Assembly: GCF_015500055.1 (NCBI RefSeq)
Contig: NZ_CP045492.1
Coordinates: 1,002,501-1,066,500, forward strand
Length of the DNA stretch: 64,000 nucleotides
Direction of reading: 5' to 3'
DNA from: Mesorhizobium sp. NBSH29
Lineage (GTDB): Bacteria > Pseudomonadota > Alphaproteobacteria > Rhizobiales > Rhizobiaceae
Shown here: piece after piece, positions 55,565 through 64,000 of the stretch
How positions within the stretch are numbered: the first letter of the stretch is position 1
Layout: every line of letters starts with the position of its first letter
The notes under the pieces: model-generated
What the model was told of the DNA's origin: nothing
Seen by the model: only the letters and a program-made list of their open reading frames with translations
The model's database searches: none
Made by a program: the position numbers and the translations under genes

Positions 55565-56686
55565 TTGAAACCACCGCGCCAACCACGCCACGCCAAGGGC
55601 CCGCAGCCGGGCAAGCGTGCCATAGGCGGCAACAAGCCGGCGCGGTTTGATCCGCCGCGGTTTGACAAGGCACCCGCCCGCGAGCGGACACGCGCTCCTC
55701 GGCCAACCCCGCATATAGAGGCGAAGCCTGAACAGCGTTCAGAGTCTGAGTCCGCGCCAAAGCCGCGGGTTTTGGCCCGCCGCGAAGGCGTGCTGCCGGC
55801 CGAGAAGCTGCCGGTTATCCTCGAAGTCGCACCCAATGAAGATTATGCGCTGCTGGACAGCGGCGCGGGCGAAAAGCTGGAGCAATATGGCCCCTACCGC
55901 ATCGTGCGGCCGGAAGGACAGGCGATCTGGCAGCGTGCGCTTCCCGCGCATGAGTGGGACAATGTCGATGCCATCTTCACTGGCGATACGGATGAGGAAG
56001 GCATGGGCCGCTGGCGTTTTCCCAAGGCAGCGCTTGGCGAAACCTGGCCGATGAAGCATGACGGAATCGACTATCTTGGCCGCTTCACCTCATTTCGCCA
56101 TGTCGGGGTGTTTCCCGAACAGGCATCGCACTGGAATTTCATGGCTGAGCAGATTGCCAGGGCAAGGCGCCCGGTCAAAGTGCTCAACCTGTTTGGATAT
56201 ACCGGTCTGGCCTCGCTGGTGGCGGCACGCGCCGGCGCCGAGGTGACCCATGTCGACGCATCAAAGAAAGCGATTGGTTGGGCCCGCGAAAACCAGGAGA
56301 TGGCCGGGCTTGGACAAAAGCCTATCCGCTGGATCATCGATGACGCAGTGAAGTTTGCCGAACGCGAGGCCCGTCGTGGCAGTGCCTACGACATCATCCT
56401 GTTTGATCCGCCTGCCTATGGACGCGGACCCAAGGGCGAGGTCTGGCAATTGTTCGAGGATCTTCCCGCACTGGCCGACACATGCCGTCAGATCCTGACG
56501 CCAAAGCCGCTGGCCGTGGTGCTGACCGCTTACTCGATCCGCTCGTCCTTCTTTGCCATTCATGCGCTGATGCGCGACACCTTTGCCGGAATGGGCGGGC
56601 TGATGGAATCGGGTGAGTTGGTGATCCGCGAAAAATCTGCGGGCCGCGCACTCTCAACCTCACTGTTCTCGCGCTGGATAGCCTGA
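55565..56686 (+). CDS. Class I SAM-dependent rRNA methyltransferase
   Basis: The 373-residue protein has a disordered basic, proline-rich N-terminus (about 75 residues) followed by an RlmI/RlmK-like methyltransferase domain: VLNLFGYTGLASLVAARAGAEVTHVD for SAM binding, RWIIDDAVKF, and the catalytic-type IILFDPPAYGRGP. TTG at 55565 follows GGAG by 8 bases and is preferred to GTG at 55532, which has no such site. It is followed 1 bp later by the TrmH-family gene. The exact modified base is unknown. Confidence 0.85.
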   Translation: MKPPRQPRHAKGPQPGKRAIGGNKPARFDPPRFDKAPARERTRAPRPTPHIEAKPEQRSESESAPKPRVLARREGVLPAEKLPVILEVAPNEDYALLDSGAGEKLEQYGPYRIVRPEGQAIWQRALPAHEWDNVDAIFTGDTDEEGMGRWRFPKAALGETWPMKHDGIDYLGRFTSFRHVGVFPEQASHWNFMAEQIARARRPVKVLNLFGYTGLASLVAARAGAEVTHVDASKKAIGWARENQEMAGLGQKPIRWIIDDAVKFAEREARRGSAYDIILFDPPAYGRGPKGEVWQLFEDLPALADTCRQILTPKPLAVVLTAYSIRSSFFAIHALMRDTFAGMGGLMESGELVIREKSAGRALSTSLFSRWIA

Positions 56687-56687
56687 C

Positions 56688-57542
56688 ATGAACGAACCCC
56701 GTTTCGGCGCGCCCGGTCGCGTGAAGGAAGTGACAAGCCTTTCCAACCCGCTGGTGAAGGACATCAAGGCGCTGTCGCTGAAGAAATTTCGTGACCAGCA
56801 GAACGCTTTCCTTGCTGAAGGGCTGAAGCTCGTCATCGATGCGCTTGAGCTCGGCTGGACCATTCGCACGCTGGTTTTTGCCAAGACAGCCCTTGGCAAT
56901 CCCGCAGTCGAGAAGGTTGCCGCCCGCACGGTCGCCGCCGGCGGCACGGTTCTGGAAGTTTCAGAAAAGGTGCTGACTGCCATCACCCGCCGCGACAATC
57001 CGCAGGTGGTGGTCGGCGTTTTTGCCCAGCAGACGCTCGCGCTGAAGGATGTTGCCCCGCGCGGAGACGATGTCTGGGTTGCGCTCGACCGCGTGCGCGA
57101 TCCGGGCAATCTTGGCACTATCATCCGGACGGTCGATGCTGTGGGCGCAAAGGGTGTCATTCTGATTGGTGATTGCACCGACGCGTTTTCCATCGAGACC
57201 GTACGCGCCACGATGGGCTCGATCTTTGCTGTACCGGTAGCGCGCGCGACCACGGATGCCTTCATGGCCTGGCGCAAAGGCTTTGGCGGGCTTGTCGCGG
57301 GCACCCATCTGAAAGGTGCCGTCGATTACCGCACCGTCGACTTCACCGGCAAGCCGGTGCTTCTGCTCATGGGCAACGAACAGCAAGGACTGCCCGAGGA
57401 TCTGGCCGCGAGCTGCGACCAGCTGGTGAAAATTCCGCAGGCGGGACGTGCGGACTCGCTCAATCTCGCGGTGGCGACCGGCGTCATGCTGTTTGAGATC
57501 CGCCGCGGTGCGCTGGCACTGACTTCCGGGACAAACGCATGA
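56688..57542 (+). CDS. TrmH/SpoU-family RNA 2'-O-methyltransferase
   Basis: This 284-residue enzyme has the SpoU motifs: motif 1 ALDRVRDPGNLGTIIRT, motif 2 LLLMGNEQQGLPEDL and motif 3 PQAGRADSLNLAVATGVMLFE, which together form the trefoil-knot SAM site. The N-terminal part has NAFLAEGLKLVIDAL, the RNA-binding substrate domain of the RlmB-like group. It overlaps lspA by 4 bp. Confidence 0.92.
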   Translation: MNEPRFGAPGRVKEVTSLSNPLVKDIKALSLKKFRDQQNAFLAEGLKLVIDALELGWTIRTLVFAKTALGNPAVEKVAARTVAAGGTVLEVSEKVLTAITRRDNPQVVVGVFAQQTLALKDVAPRGDDVWVALDRVRDPGNLGTIIRTVDAVGAKGVILIGDCTDAFSIETVRATMGSIFAVPVARATTDAFMAWRKGFGGLVAGTHLKGAVDYRTVDFTGKPVLLLMGNEQQGLPEDLAASCDQLVKIPQAGRADSLNLAVATGVMLFEIRRGALALTSGTNA

Positions 57543-58015
57543 ACGCAAGAACTTTTAGCTGGATGGGGCTCACCGTGGTGCTTGTCGTCGCGGTTGACCA
57601 GTGGATCAAATTCCTGGTCGAAACCGGCCTCCCCATGCATGAACAGGTGGATGTACTGCCCTATCTGGCGCTCTACCGCACCTACAACACCGGTGTTGCG
57701 TTTTCCATGTTCACCTGGATGGGCGACAAGGGGCTGATTATCCTGTCCGCCATCGTCGCGTGCTTCGTCGCCTATCTCGCCAGCCGCACGACGTCTGCGC
57801 AGACTGTAGCGCGCCTGGGGTTCGCGCTGATCATTGGCGGCGCCATCGGTAATATCATCGACCGCAGCCTTTTCGGGCATGTGATCGACTATGTTCTCTT
57901 TCATACGCCCGGCTGGTCGTTTGCGGTGTTCAATCTGGCGGACGCCGCGATCACGGTCGGTGCCGGGCTCGTTCTTCTGGATGAGGTTCTTGGCTGGCGG
58001 CGGCAGGCTGATTGA
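57539..58015 (+). CDS. lspA: Lipoprotein signal peptidase
   Basis: LspA cleaves prolipoprotein signal peptides in the inner membrane. The 158-residue protein has four membrane segments, the conserved YNTGVAFSM loop, and both catalytic aspartates: [18 protein letters not shown] and [11 protein letters not shown]. Its start overlaps the upstream methyltransferase stop (ATGA). Confidence 0.96.
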   Translation: MNARTFSWMGLTVVLVVAVDQWIKFLVETGLPMHEQVDVLPYLALYRTYNTGVAFSMFTWMGDKGLIILSAIVACFVAYLASRTTSAQTVARLGFALIIGGAIGNIIDRSLFGHVIDYVLFHTPGWSFAVFNLADAAITVGAGLVLLDEVLGWRRQAD

Positions 58016-58059
58016 CCGGACTGTCATCGCGATCCACATTGAGAAAAAGGGAGAAGACG

Positions 58060-59052
58060 ATGGCCGAAGAGACATTCAAGGCGCTGCTGGTTTCACGCGA
58101 CGCCGACAAGAAGCAGTCCGTCGCCTTCACCGAGCTGACGGATGCGGATTTGATGGAAGGTGATGTCACGGTCGCGGTGGAAGCCACCACCATCAACTAC
58201 AAGGACGGGCTGGCGATCACCGGCAAGAGCCCCGTCGTGCGCCACTTCCCGCTCATCCCCGGCATTGATTTTGCCGGTACGGTGACGGCGTCCACCAATC
58301 CAGAATGGAAAGCCGGCGACAAGGTTATCCTGAACGGCTGGGGCGTGGGCGAGGTGCATCACGGCGCCTATGCGCAGAAGGCGCGCGTCAAGGGCGAATG
58401 GCTGGTGCCACTGCCCGATGGCATGAGCGCGCGTGATGCGATGGCTATCGGCACCGCTGGCTATACCGCAATGCTGTGCGTCATGGCACTGGAGCGCCAC
58501 GGCATCACGCCTGAACGCGGCTCCATTGTGGTGACGGGTGCGGCAGGTGGCGTCGGTTCGGTTGCCATTTCGGTGCTTTCAAAGCTTGGCTACCATGTCA
58601 TCGCGGTGACCGGGCGCGAGGCAGAACATGGCTATCTTCGCGATCTCGGTGCTGCCGAAATCCTGCCGCGCGATGAACTGTCGACGCCTGGCCGGCCGCT
58701 TGGCAAGGAGCGCTGGGCCGGTGGCGTTGATGCGGTTGGCAGCCATACACTGGCGAATGTGCTTGCCATGACTTCCTATGGCGGCGCCGTTGCTGCCTGC
58801 GGACTGGCGCAGGGCATGGACCTGCCGGCCAGCGTTGCTCCATTCATCCTGCGCGGCGTGTCACTCTTGGGCGTGGATTCGGTCATGGCACCGCGCGCTC
58901 TGCGCCTCGAGGCCTGGAAACGCATTGCCCGAGACCTTGATCATGCCAAGCTTGCCGCGTTGTCGACGACCATGCCTTTCGACGCCTTGATCAACGCCGC
59001 CCACGATATTGTGGAAGGCAAGGTACGCGGCCGCCTCGTGGTTGAAATGTAA
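58060..59052 (+). CDS. acuI: Acrylyl-CoA reductase AcuI/YhdH-like oxidoreductase
   Basis: This 330-residue medium-chain reductase starts at 58060 with AGGGAG 7 bases upstream. It has the [14 protein letters not shown]-terminal motif of the AcuI/YhdH group, the GIDFAGTV core and the cofactor-binding [21 protein letters not shown]. It reduces acryloyl-CoA to propionyl-CoA, a detoxification step. It lies 44 bp after lspA and before the hybrid kinase. Confidence 0.9.
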   Translation: MAEETFKALLVSRDADKKQSVAFTELTDADLMEGDVTVAVEATTINYKDGLAITGKSPVVRHFPLIPGIDFAGTVTASTNPEWKAGDKVILNGWGVGEVHHGAYAQKARVKGEWLVPLPDGMSARDAMAIGTAGYTAMLCVMALERHGITPERGSIVVTGAAGGVGSVAISVLSKLGYHVIAVTGREAEHGYLRDLGAAEILPRDELSTPGRPLGKERWAGGVDAVGSHTLANVLAMTSYGGAVAACGLAQGMDLPASVAPFILRGVSLLGVDSVMAPRALRLEAWKRIARDLDHAKLAALSTTMPFDALINAAHDIVEGKVRGRLVVEM

Positions 59053-59138
59053 CGGTTTTTCTTCCGGGAATGACAAACCGCTAAAATTGTATCGATCGGC
59101 CGAAAGCTTCCCTAAGCCTTGACTGATAGGGTTCAGCC

Positions 59139-61430
59139 ATGGTTGCGGACCCGGGACTGGGAAAACAGACGCGCGTCGAACGAATTGCTCCCCTGCCGGA
59201 GAGCGAGGAGGCCGTGCGTTTTACCCTGCCGCCGACACCGCCTGCCCCTGATATTCCGCGCGGCCAGCCGCGCTTTGCCCATGCCTTTCTGGTCGGCAGC
59301 TTATTTGTCCTGGCTGGTCTGGCGCATTTGACCGGCGCACCCATCTTCATTTCGGCAGCTCTTGGTATCATCGGCTTGAGCGGCTTCGTCATGGTCGCGC
59401 GCACGCTCAATGCCCAGGCGCGGGCCGCAAAGCTGTTTGAAGCCACCACGGCGCAGAGCCGGAACGAATTCGAGTCGCTGGCCGACCGCCTGTGGGAATT
59501 GCAGGAAAGCGAGGAGCGGTTTCACGGGCTGATTGATGCGCTTGGCGATCTCGTGGTCCACCGCGACCGCGAAGGCCGCATTGTCTATGCCAACCGCATC
59601 TTCGCCGAAGTTGTCGGGCTTGAGAAAAAGCGCCTGTTCGGCCGCACGCTGACTGACGTGGGTGTCGATATCGGCATTGTGCCTGACGCTGCTTTTTCCG
59701 AAGGGGAATGCCTGAGTTCAACGGATGTGGAAATTCGCACATCGCAGGGGCCGCGCTGGTTCTCATGGATTGAACTCTCGGTTCGCGACAAAACCAGCGA
59801 CGCAGTTTCGCACCGCGCCATCGCCCGCGACATCACGGCCCGCAAACGCGCCGAGACAGCGCTGATCCACGCCCGCGAGCGCGCCGAACATGCAAGCCAG
59901 GCCAAATCACGCTTCCTGGCCACTGTCAGCCATGAGATCCGCACGCCGATGAACGGCATTATGGGCATGGCCAAGCTTCTGGGCGATACACGCCTGTCGC
60001 AGGAACAGCAGACTTATGTCGGCGCTGTCTCCACTTCGGCGTCCGCACTTTTGGCACTGATCGAGGATCTGCTTGACTACACCAAGATCGAGTCTGGTCG
60101 CATCGACATTGAAGCGCAGCCTGTCTCGCCGCGAGAGCTGGCCGAAAACGTGGTCGAGCTGCTCGCACAGCGCGCCTTCGCCAAGCATATCGGAATTGGC
60201 TGCCATGTCGCACCCGATGTTCCCGTTACTATCGAGGCAGATCCTGGTCGCTTGCGCCAGGTGCTGATCAATCTGGTTGGCAATGCGGTGAAATTCACGG
60301 AGAGCGGCGGCGTCGGACTTGTTGTGGAGAAGAGCGGGACCGATAATCATCCGATGATACGGTTTTGCGTGAACGATACAGGGCCGGGCATCGATGCGGC
60401 GGATCTGGCCCGCATTTTCCAGGAGTTCGAGCAGGCCGACGACACGCCGACGCGCCGCCATGGCGGCGCCGGGCTGGGCCTTGCCATCTCCAAGAAGATC
60501 GTCGATCGGCTGGGCGGCGCCATCACGGTCGAGAGCACGCCAGGCAAGGGCTCTAGCTTCGTTCTAGAGATTCCGGCCGTCGATGCGCTGGCAGAAACAA
60601 GCGAGCCCGCCAATGCACTGGCGGGGCGGGAGATCCTAATCGTCTCGCAAAATCAGGTTGAGGCGGAGACGATCGCCGCCACCGTGCGCGCCTATGGTGG
60701 CGCGGCTATCGTCTTGGCGACTCCCGCTCAGGCTGCCCGCCACCGCGAACATTGCGACACGCTTCTGATCGATGCCGCGCTGGAAAAACCGGACGGCAGA
60801 CTGCTCAAGCGCCTGCATACGGCAGGATTAAGGGAAAGCATCGCCATCACGCTGATCGCGCCCACCGAGCGCGCACTTCTTGGCCAATTGCGGGCCAACG
60901 GGTATGCCTCCTATCTGGCCCGCCCGGTGCGCGGTCAGACCTTGGTGCGCATGCTGTTGACGGCCGCAAAGATGGCCGAACCGGCAGAACCCACCGAACG
61001 CCCCAAGGCCCGGCGCTCGGTTGGCGTCAATCGCGGCCGCCAGCGCCGGCTGTCGATCCTGATAGCCGAGGACAACGACATCAATGCCCTGTTGACACAG
61101 GCGACCCTTTCCAAGGCCGGCCACCGGGTGGAGGTGGTTGGCAATGGCCGTGCGGCCGTGGACCTTCTGACACGCGCTTCGGGACACCGCTATGATCTGG
61201 TGCTGATGGATCTGCATATGCCGGTTTTGGACGGGCTAGACGCCATTTCGGCGGTGCGCCGTTTCGAGCAGGAAATGTCCTACGCTCCTGTGCCGATCAT
61301 GGTTCTGTCTGCTGATAGCCAGGAACGCACCCGCCACTCGGTTCTGGCCCATGGCGCCAGCGGATTTGTCACCAAGCCGCTGGATCCCGACGCACTGGTG
61401 CGCGCGGTTGCTGAACAAGTATCGTCCTGA
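59139..61430 (+). CDS. Hybrid histidine kinase with PAS, pseudo-receiver and receiver domains
   Basis: The 763 residues run in order: a proline-rich cytoplasmic N-terminus, two membrane segments (about 47-65 and 69-88), a coiled linker, a PAS domain (about 125-235), a dimerisation helix with phosphorylated His265 in SHEIRTPMNG, an ATP domain (NLVGNAVKFT, NDTGPGI, GGAGLGLAISK), a degenerate receiver (about 505-610) that lacks the acidic pair, and a canonical C-terminal receiver (LIAEDNDIN and the phospho-acceptor Asp691 in LMDLHMP). No partner regulator is adjacent. The signal is unknown. Confidence 0.92.
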   Translation: MVADPGLGKQTRVERIAPLPESEEAVRFTLPPTPPAPDIPRGQPRFAHAFLVGSLFVLAGLAHLTGAPIFISAALGIIGLSGFVMVARTLNAQARAAKLFEATTAQSRNEFESLADRLWELQESEERFHGLIDALGDLVVHRDREGRIVYANRIFAEVVGLEKKRLFGRTLTDVGVDIGIVPDAAFSEGECLSSTDVEIRTSQGPRWFSWIELSVRDKTSDAVSHRAIARDITARKRAETALIHARERAEHASQAKSRFLATVSHEIRTPMNGIMGMAKLLGDTRLSQEQQTYVGAVSTSASALLALIEDLLDYTKIESGRIDIEAQPVSPRELAENVVELLAQRAFAKHIGIGCHVAPDVPVTIEADPGRLRQVLINLVGNAVKFTESGGVGLVVEKSGTDNHPMIRFCVNDTGPGIDAADLARIFQEFEQADDTPTRRHGGAGLGLAISKKIVDRLGGAITVESTPGKGSSFVLEIPAVDALAETSEPANALAGREILIVSQNQVEAETIAATVRAYGGAAIVLATPAQAARHREHCDTLLIDAALEKPDGRLLKRLHTAGLRESIAITLIAPTERALLGQLRANGYASYLARPVRGQTLVRMLLTAAKMAEPAEPTERPKARRSVGVNRGRQRRLSILIAEDNDINALLTQATLSKAGHRVEVVGNGRAAVDLLTRASGHRYDLVLMDLHMPVLDGLDAISAVRRFEQEMSYAPVPIMVLSADSQERTRHSVLAHGASGFVTKPLDPDALVRAVAEQVSS

Positions 61431-61497
61431 CTGGCACAAATACGGTCCATACAGAACAAAGCCAACAAACTATTGCCCGGCTGTCGGCTTCACCGTA

Positions 61498-61515
61498 TTG
61501 TCATCGTCCTGTTGC
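61498..61515 (+). promoter_or_regulatory. Candidate Pho box upstream of olsB
   Basis: TTGTCAT and CTGTTGC are spaced 11 bp apart with a CGTC spacer, matching CTGTCAT-N4-CTGTCAT at 6 and 4 of 7 positions. TAATAT at 61523-61528 could be a -10 element 7 bases later, and the GTG start of olsB is at 61566. PhoB control of olsB is known in Sinorhizobium. The second half-site is weak. Confidence 0.42.
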
Positions 61516-61565
61516 ACAGTCCTAATATGCCCCGACCTCACTGGGCTCGCCAAGGAGAATCACCC

Positions 61566-62450
61566 GTGCAAATGGTCATGCGTCAGGGCGAAGAGCATTC
61601 CCCCGCCACCAAAACGCCCCGATTGGCCCGCAATTTCGATGCCGTGACACAAGGTGGTGTTCTTGGCCGCATTGGCCCGCTCGAAGTTCGGTTGGCGCGC
61701 GATGCCGCAGAAATAGCGGCGGTGCAGGAAGTGCGCTTTCGCATTTTCTATGAAGAACTGGGCGCACGCATGAAGCCTGAGCAGCGCGCCGCGCGCGACT
61801 GCGACCGCTTTGACGATGTCTGTGACCACCTGCTTGTGATCGACACAACCCTGCCGGGACCGGATCATCGCCGTATTGTCGGAACTTACCGTCTGCTGCG
61901 CCAGGAAGTGGCGGCACGGGCTGGCGGCTTCTATTCCAATGACGAGTTCGAACTGAATGCCTTGGTGGCCCGTCATCCGGGCCAGCGTTTTCTAGAGCTT
62001 GGCCGCTCCTGCGTGCTGAAGGAACACCGCTCCAAGCGTACGATCGAAGTGCTGTGGCAAGGTATCTATGCCTATATCAACCATCACAAGATTGACGTGA
62101 TGACTGGCTGTGCCTCGTTTCACGGCACGCAGCCCGCGGCTCATGCCGAGGCGCTGTCCTACCTTGCCCATTATTGCCGCACTGAGCCCGAATGGGATGT
62201 GCGTGCTGTGGTTGGCCGATACCGGTCGATGGACCTCATGCCGCGCGAGGCGATTAACCCGCGCGCCGCCATCACCGCTTTGCCGCCGCTCATCAAGGGC
62301 TATCTGCGCGTCGGCGCAAAGATCGGCAATGGCTGTGTCATCGATCATGAGTTTTCGACAGTCGACGTGTTCATCGTCATGCCGGTGGCCGAGATCGGCG
62401 CGCGTTACATCAATTACTATGGCGCAGAGGCGGACAGGTTTGCGGCGTAG
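61566..62450 (+). CDS. olsB: L-ornithine N-alpha-acyltransferase OlsB
   Basis: OlsB transfers a 3-hydroxyacyl chain from acyl carrier protein to ornithine, the first step in phosphorus-free ornithine lipids. GTG at 61566 has AGGAG 8 bases upstream and is preferred to ATG at 61572; it gives 294 residues. The GNAT-like fold shows EVRFRIFYEELGARM, CDHLLVIDT, RIVGTYRLLRQEVA, FLELGRSCVLKEHRSKRTIEVLW and GCASFHGTQPAAHA. The acylation partner gene olsA does not follow and must be elsewhere. Confidence 0.9.
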   Translation: MQMVMRQGEEHSPATKTPRLARNFDAVTQGGVLGRIGPLEVRLARDAAEIAAVQEVRFRIFYEELGARMKPEQRAARDCDRFDDVCDHLLVIDTTLPGPDHRRIVGTYRLLRQEVAARAGGFYSNDEFELNALVARHPGQRFLELGRSCVLKEHRSKRTIEVLWQGIYAYINHHKIDVMTGCASFHGTQPAAHAEALSYLAHYCRTEPEWDVRAVVGRYRSMDLMPREAINPRAAITALPPLIKGYLRVGAKIGNGCVIDHEFSTVDVFIVMPVAEIGARYINYYGAEADRFAA

Positions 62451-62517
62451 ATAGCCGGCTTGTTTTTTTCGCTCAAGTGAGTAAGATGCTCAGTCCTTGC
62501 GAGCATATATCTTATGC

Positions 62518-62532
62518 GGTATATGTATATCC
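62518..62532. promoter_or_regulatory. Candidate operator of vapBC upstream region
   Basis: GGTATATGTATATCC is a near-perfect palindrome (GGTATAT and TATATCC around a central G) ending 12 bp before the antitoxin start. ATAT-rich repeats extend on both sides. It fits autoregulation by a VapB-type dimer. Confidence 0.4.
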
Positions 62533-62543
62533 ACAGAATGGAT

Positions 62544-62789
62544 ATGCACATGCCGCTATACATCAGGGACCCGGAGGTGGACCGGCTCGCCGAGGAACTC
62601 GTGAACCTGACGGGAACCACCAAGGTGGAAGCCGTGAGAATAGCGCTGGGGCGCCAGGTTGCCGTGCACAAGGCAAAGCAGCCGATCCGCTCAAAGCTGG
62701 CCAGATCGCTTGAAATGGCGCGTGCTGCCGGGCCGTTTGCTCCAGGGGATCACAAGGCCGAGACCGACGCCTTGTGGGGCGAGGGCTGA
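62544..62789 (+). CDS. vapB: VapB-type antitoxin
   Basis: The 81-residue protein starts near MHMPLYIRDPEVDRLAEELV, typical of the PSK/VapB group, in which the strand LYIRD and helix contact DNA and LTGTTKVEAVRIAL forms the second helix. The C-terminal half is disordered and would bind the toxin. The start may be one of several closely spaced ATGs (62544 or 62550). It overlaps the toxin gene by one base (TGATG). Confidence 0.86.
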   Translation: MHMPLYIRDPEVDRLAEELVNLTGTTKVEAVRIALGRQVAVHKAKQPIRSKLARSLEMARAAGPFAPGDHKAETDALWGEG

Positions 62790-63223
62790 TGCTTTTTGTC
62801 GATGCCTCCGTCGTGGTTGCCATTCTGGCCGGTGAGCCTGACCGGGAGAGCCTGCTGGATCGGCTTGAGCAGGTGGGGGGACCTTATCACTGGTCTGCCG
62901 TGGTGCGAATGGAGGCGGTTTTGTCCCTGGCCCGGCGCCTGGCGTTTGGCTCAAGGGGCGATCAGAGGGTGACTCCGGAGATCGTCGCCGGCGCCCGGAC
63001 GCTGGTCGACCAGTTTGGCATCGATCTCGATCTGAGTGAGATAATGATCGACGGCGATGCCGGAAGCAAAGCGCTCGATGCGGCTCAAAACTTCGGGAAG
63101 ATCGTCAACCACCCGGCCCAGCTGAACATGGGCGACTGTCTAGCCTATGGCTGTGCCGACGCGCACCAGCTGCGCATCGCCTACAAGGGCAACGATTTTA
63201 CCGCAACCAGGCTCGGCTGGTAG
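62789..63223 (+). CDS. vapC: VapC-family PIN-domain toxin
   Basis: This 144-residue PIN-domain toxin starts at 62789 (MLFVDASVVVAIL). The acidic residues are present: Asp5 in FVDASV, Glu in SAVVRMEAVLS and Asp in LNMGDCLAYGCA, with NDFTATRLG closing the active site. It overlaps the antitoxin stop and ends in a strong hairpin before the convergent maeB. Confidence 0.88.
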   Translation: MLFVDASVVVAILAGEPDRESLLDRLEQVGGPYHWSAVVRMEAVLSLARRLAFGSRGDQRVTPEIVAGARTLVDQFGIDLDLSEIMIDGDAGSKALDAAQNFGKIVNHPAQLNMGDCLAYGCADAHQLRIAYKGNDFTATRLGW

Positions 63224-63248
63224 GCCCAGCGCTCCAGAGCGCGGGGCC
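63223..63248. terminator. Hairpin between vapC and maeB
   Basis: GGCCC then GCGCT pair with AGCGC and GGGCC around CCAG, giving a 10-bp stem with one A-G mismatch. It begins at the last base of the vapC stop and lies 15 bp before the end of the convergent malic enzyme gene. No T-tract is present. Confidence 0.5.
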
Positions 63249-63262
63249 CATGGACAAACAAA

Positions 63263-64000
63263 TCAAGCCCCAGCCGAGTACGCCGCGATAGCAGCCATAT
63301 TCACAATGTCGGAATCCTTGGCGTTCAACGGCACGATCTGGACCGGCTTGTTGAGGCCGACCAGAAGCGGGCCGATAACGGTCGAGCCGCCGAGTTCCTG
63401 TAGCATCTTGGTTGAGATCGAGGCCGAGTGAAACGCCGGCATGACCAGCACGTTCGCGGGGCCTGACAGACGACAGAACGGATACTGCGCCATGACCTTT
63501 GCGTTGAGCGCGACATCGGCTGCCATCTCGCCATCATATTCGAAATCGACACGCCGCTTGTCGAGGATTTTTACCGCCTCCTGAACGCGCTCGGAACGCT
63601 CGCCGGCCGGATGGCCGAAGGTGGAGTAGGCAAGCATCGCCACGCGTGGCTCATAGCCCATGCGCCGTGCAAAGCCGGCAGCCTCTTCGGCAATATCGGC
63701 GATCTGCTCGGAATTAGGCATATCGTGGACGGCGGTATCAGCGACCAGAACCGTGCGCCCCCGGCACAGAGCAATCGACACGCCGATAACCCGGTGGCCG
63801 GGCTTTTCGTCGATGACGCGGCGAATGTCGTCGAGCGCTGTTGAATAGTTGCGGGTGACGCCGGTCACCACAGCATCCGCATCGCCCATCGCCACCATGG
63901 TGGCGGCAAAATGGTTGCGGTCATTGTTGATCAGCCGCTGGCAATCACGCAGCAGATAGCCTTTGCGCTGCAGCCGCTCATAAAGATAATCGGCATAGAC
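63263..64000 (-). CDS. maeB: NADP-dependent malic enzyme, C-terminal part
   Basis: The visible 245 residues are the C-terminal phosphotransacetylase-like domain of a large fused malic enzyme; the frame is open to the window edge (VYADYLYERLQRKGYLLRDC). Motifs include RNHFAATMVAMGDADAVVTG, RTVLVADTAVHDMPNSEQIADIAEEAAG, PRVAMLAYSTFGHP and CRLSGPANVLVMPAFHSASIS. In the full MaeB this domain regulates rather than catalyses, while the missing N-terminal half holds the malate decarboxylation site. A standalone phosphate acetyltransferase is an alternative, but the sequence style fits rhizobial MaeB better. Confidence 0.82.
   Translation of the reverse strand, partial: VYADYLYERLQRKGYLLRDCQRLINNDRNHFAATMVAMGDADAVVTGVTRNYSTALDDIRRVIDEKPGHRVIGVSIALCRGRTVLVADTAVHDMPNSEQIADIAEEAAGFARRMGYEPRVAMLAYSTFGHPAGERSERVQEAVKILDKRRVDFEYDGEMAADVALNAKVMAQYPFCRLSGPANVLVMPAFHSASISTKMLQELGGSTVIGPLLVGLNKPVQIVPLNAKDSDIVNMAAIAAYSAGA

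Overview
The window is a high-GC stretch of an alphaproteobacterial chromosome, almost certainly from the Hyphomicrobiales (Rhizobiales), Phyllobacteriaceae-like. Support comes from the lptC-lptA-lptB-rpoN-hpf-ptsN block, a fused IolC (kinase plus DUF2090), an Hsp20-DUF1150 pair with a RpoH promoter and a ROSE-like leader, an OlsB ornithine-lipid acyltransferase, and an adenosine kinase/EI24/DUF2214/Nth/DUF2244 neighbourhood. No phage, insertion sequence, CRISPR array, rRNA or complete tRNA gene was recognised. This assignment is inference from gene content, not a database match.

Layout. 1-14.8 kb: the 3' end of nagA, then a carbon-phosphorus lyase locus in two minus-strand transcription units (phnCDEE-DUF1045-phnM-phnN, and phnGHIJKL plus a hexapeptide acyltransferase) separated by a vapBC module, with the GntR-type regulator phnF divergent from phnG. 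A four-repeat Pho box precedes phnC. No phnP is present; a 2H phosphoesterase (DUF1045) sits where that step is needed. 14.8-26.6 kb: myo-inositol catabolism (iolCDE, a small membrane protein, iolB; divergent iolG; iolR) and a divergently transcribed sugar/inositol ABC importer with a Gfo/Idh/MocA dehydrogenase. GGAA-N6-TTCC palindromes lie in both divergent regions. 26.7-30.6 kb: a histone-deacetylase-like amidohydrolase, a DUF305 membrane protein, a cytochrome P450 and an alpha/beta hydrolase.

30.9-43.4 kb: gyrB, an AI-2E-family permease with a long C-terminal extension, an NreB-like MFS exporter whose CsoR/RcnR-type repressor gene is a pseudogene, a TRIC-like channel, adenosine kinase, EI24 and DUF2214 membrane proteins, nth, DUF2244, an Ada-like regulator/methyltransferase and a vapBC module whose toxin carries two frameshifts. 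43.5-50.5 kb: ribokinase, nucleoside hydrolase, hsp20, DUF1150, ptsN, hpf, rpoN, and then a tandem pair of related unknown proteins lodged between rpoN and lptB.

50.5-64 kb: lptBAC, sppA, ihfB, a LapA-domain protein, an ornithine cyclodeaminase-family enzyme, two RNA methyltransferases, lspA, acuI, a hybrid histidine kinase, olsB with a candidate Pho box, a third vapBC module, and the C-terminal part of a malic enzyme (maeB). Phosphate-starvation logic recurs: phosphonate uptake and breakdown at one end and phosphorus-free ornithine lipid synthesis at the other. The best candidates for undescribed biology are the paralogous pair between rpoN and lptB and the 2H phosphoesterase as a substitute for PhnP.
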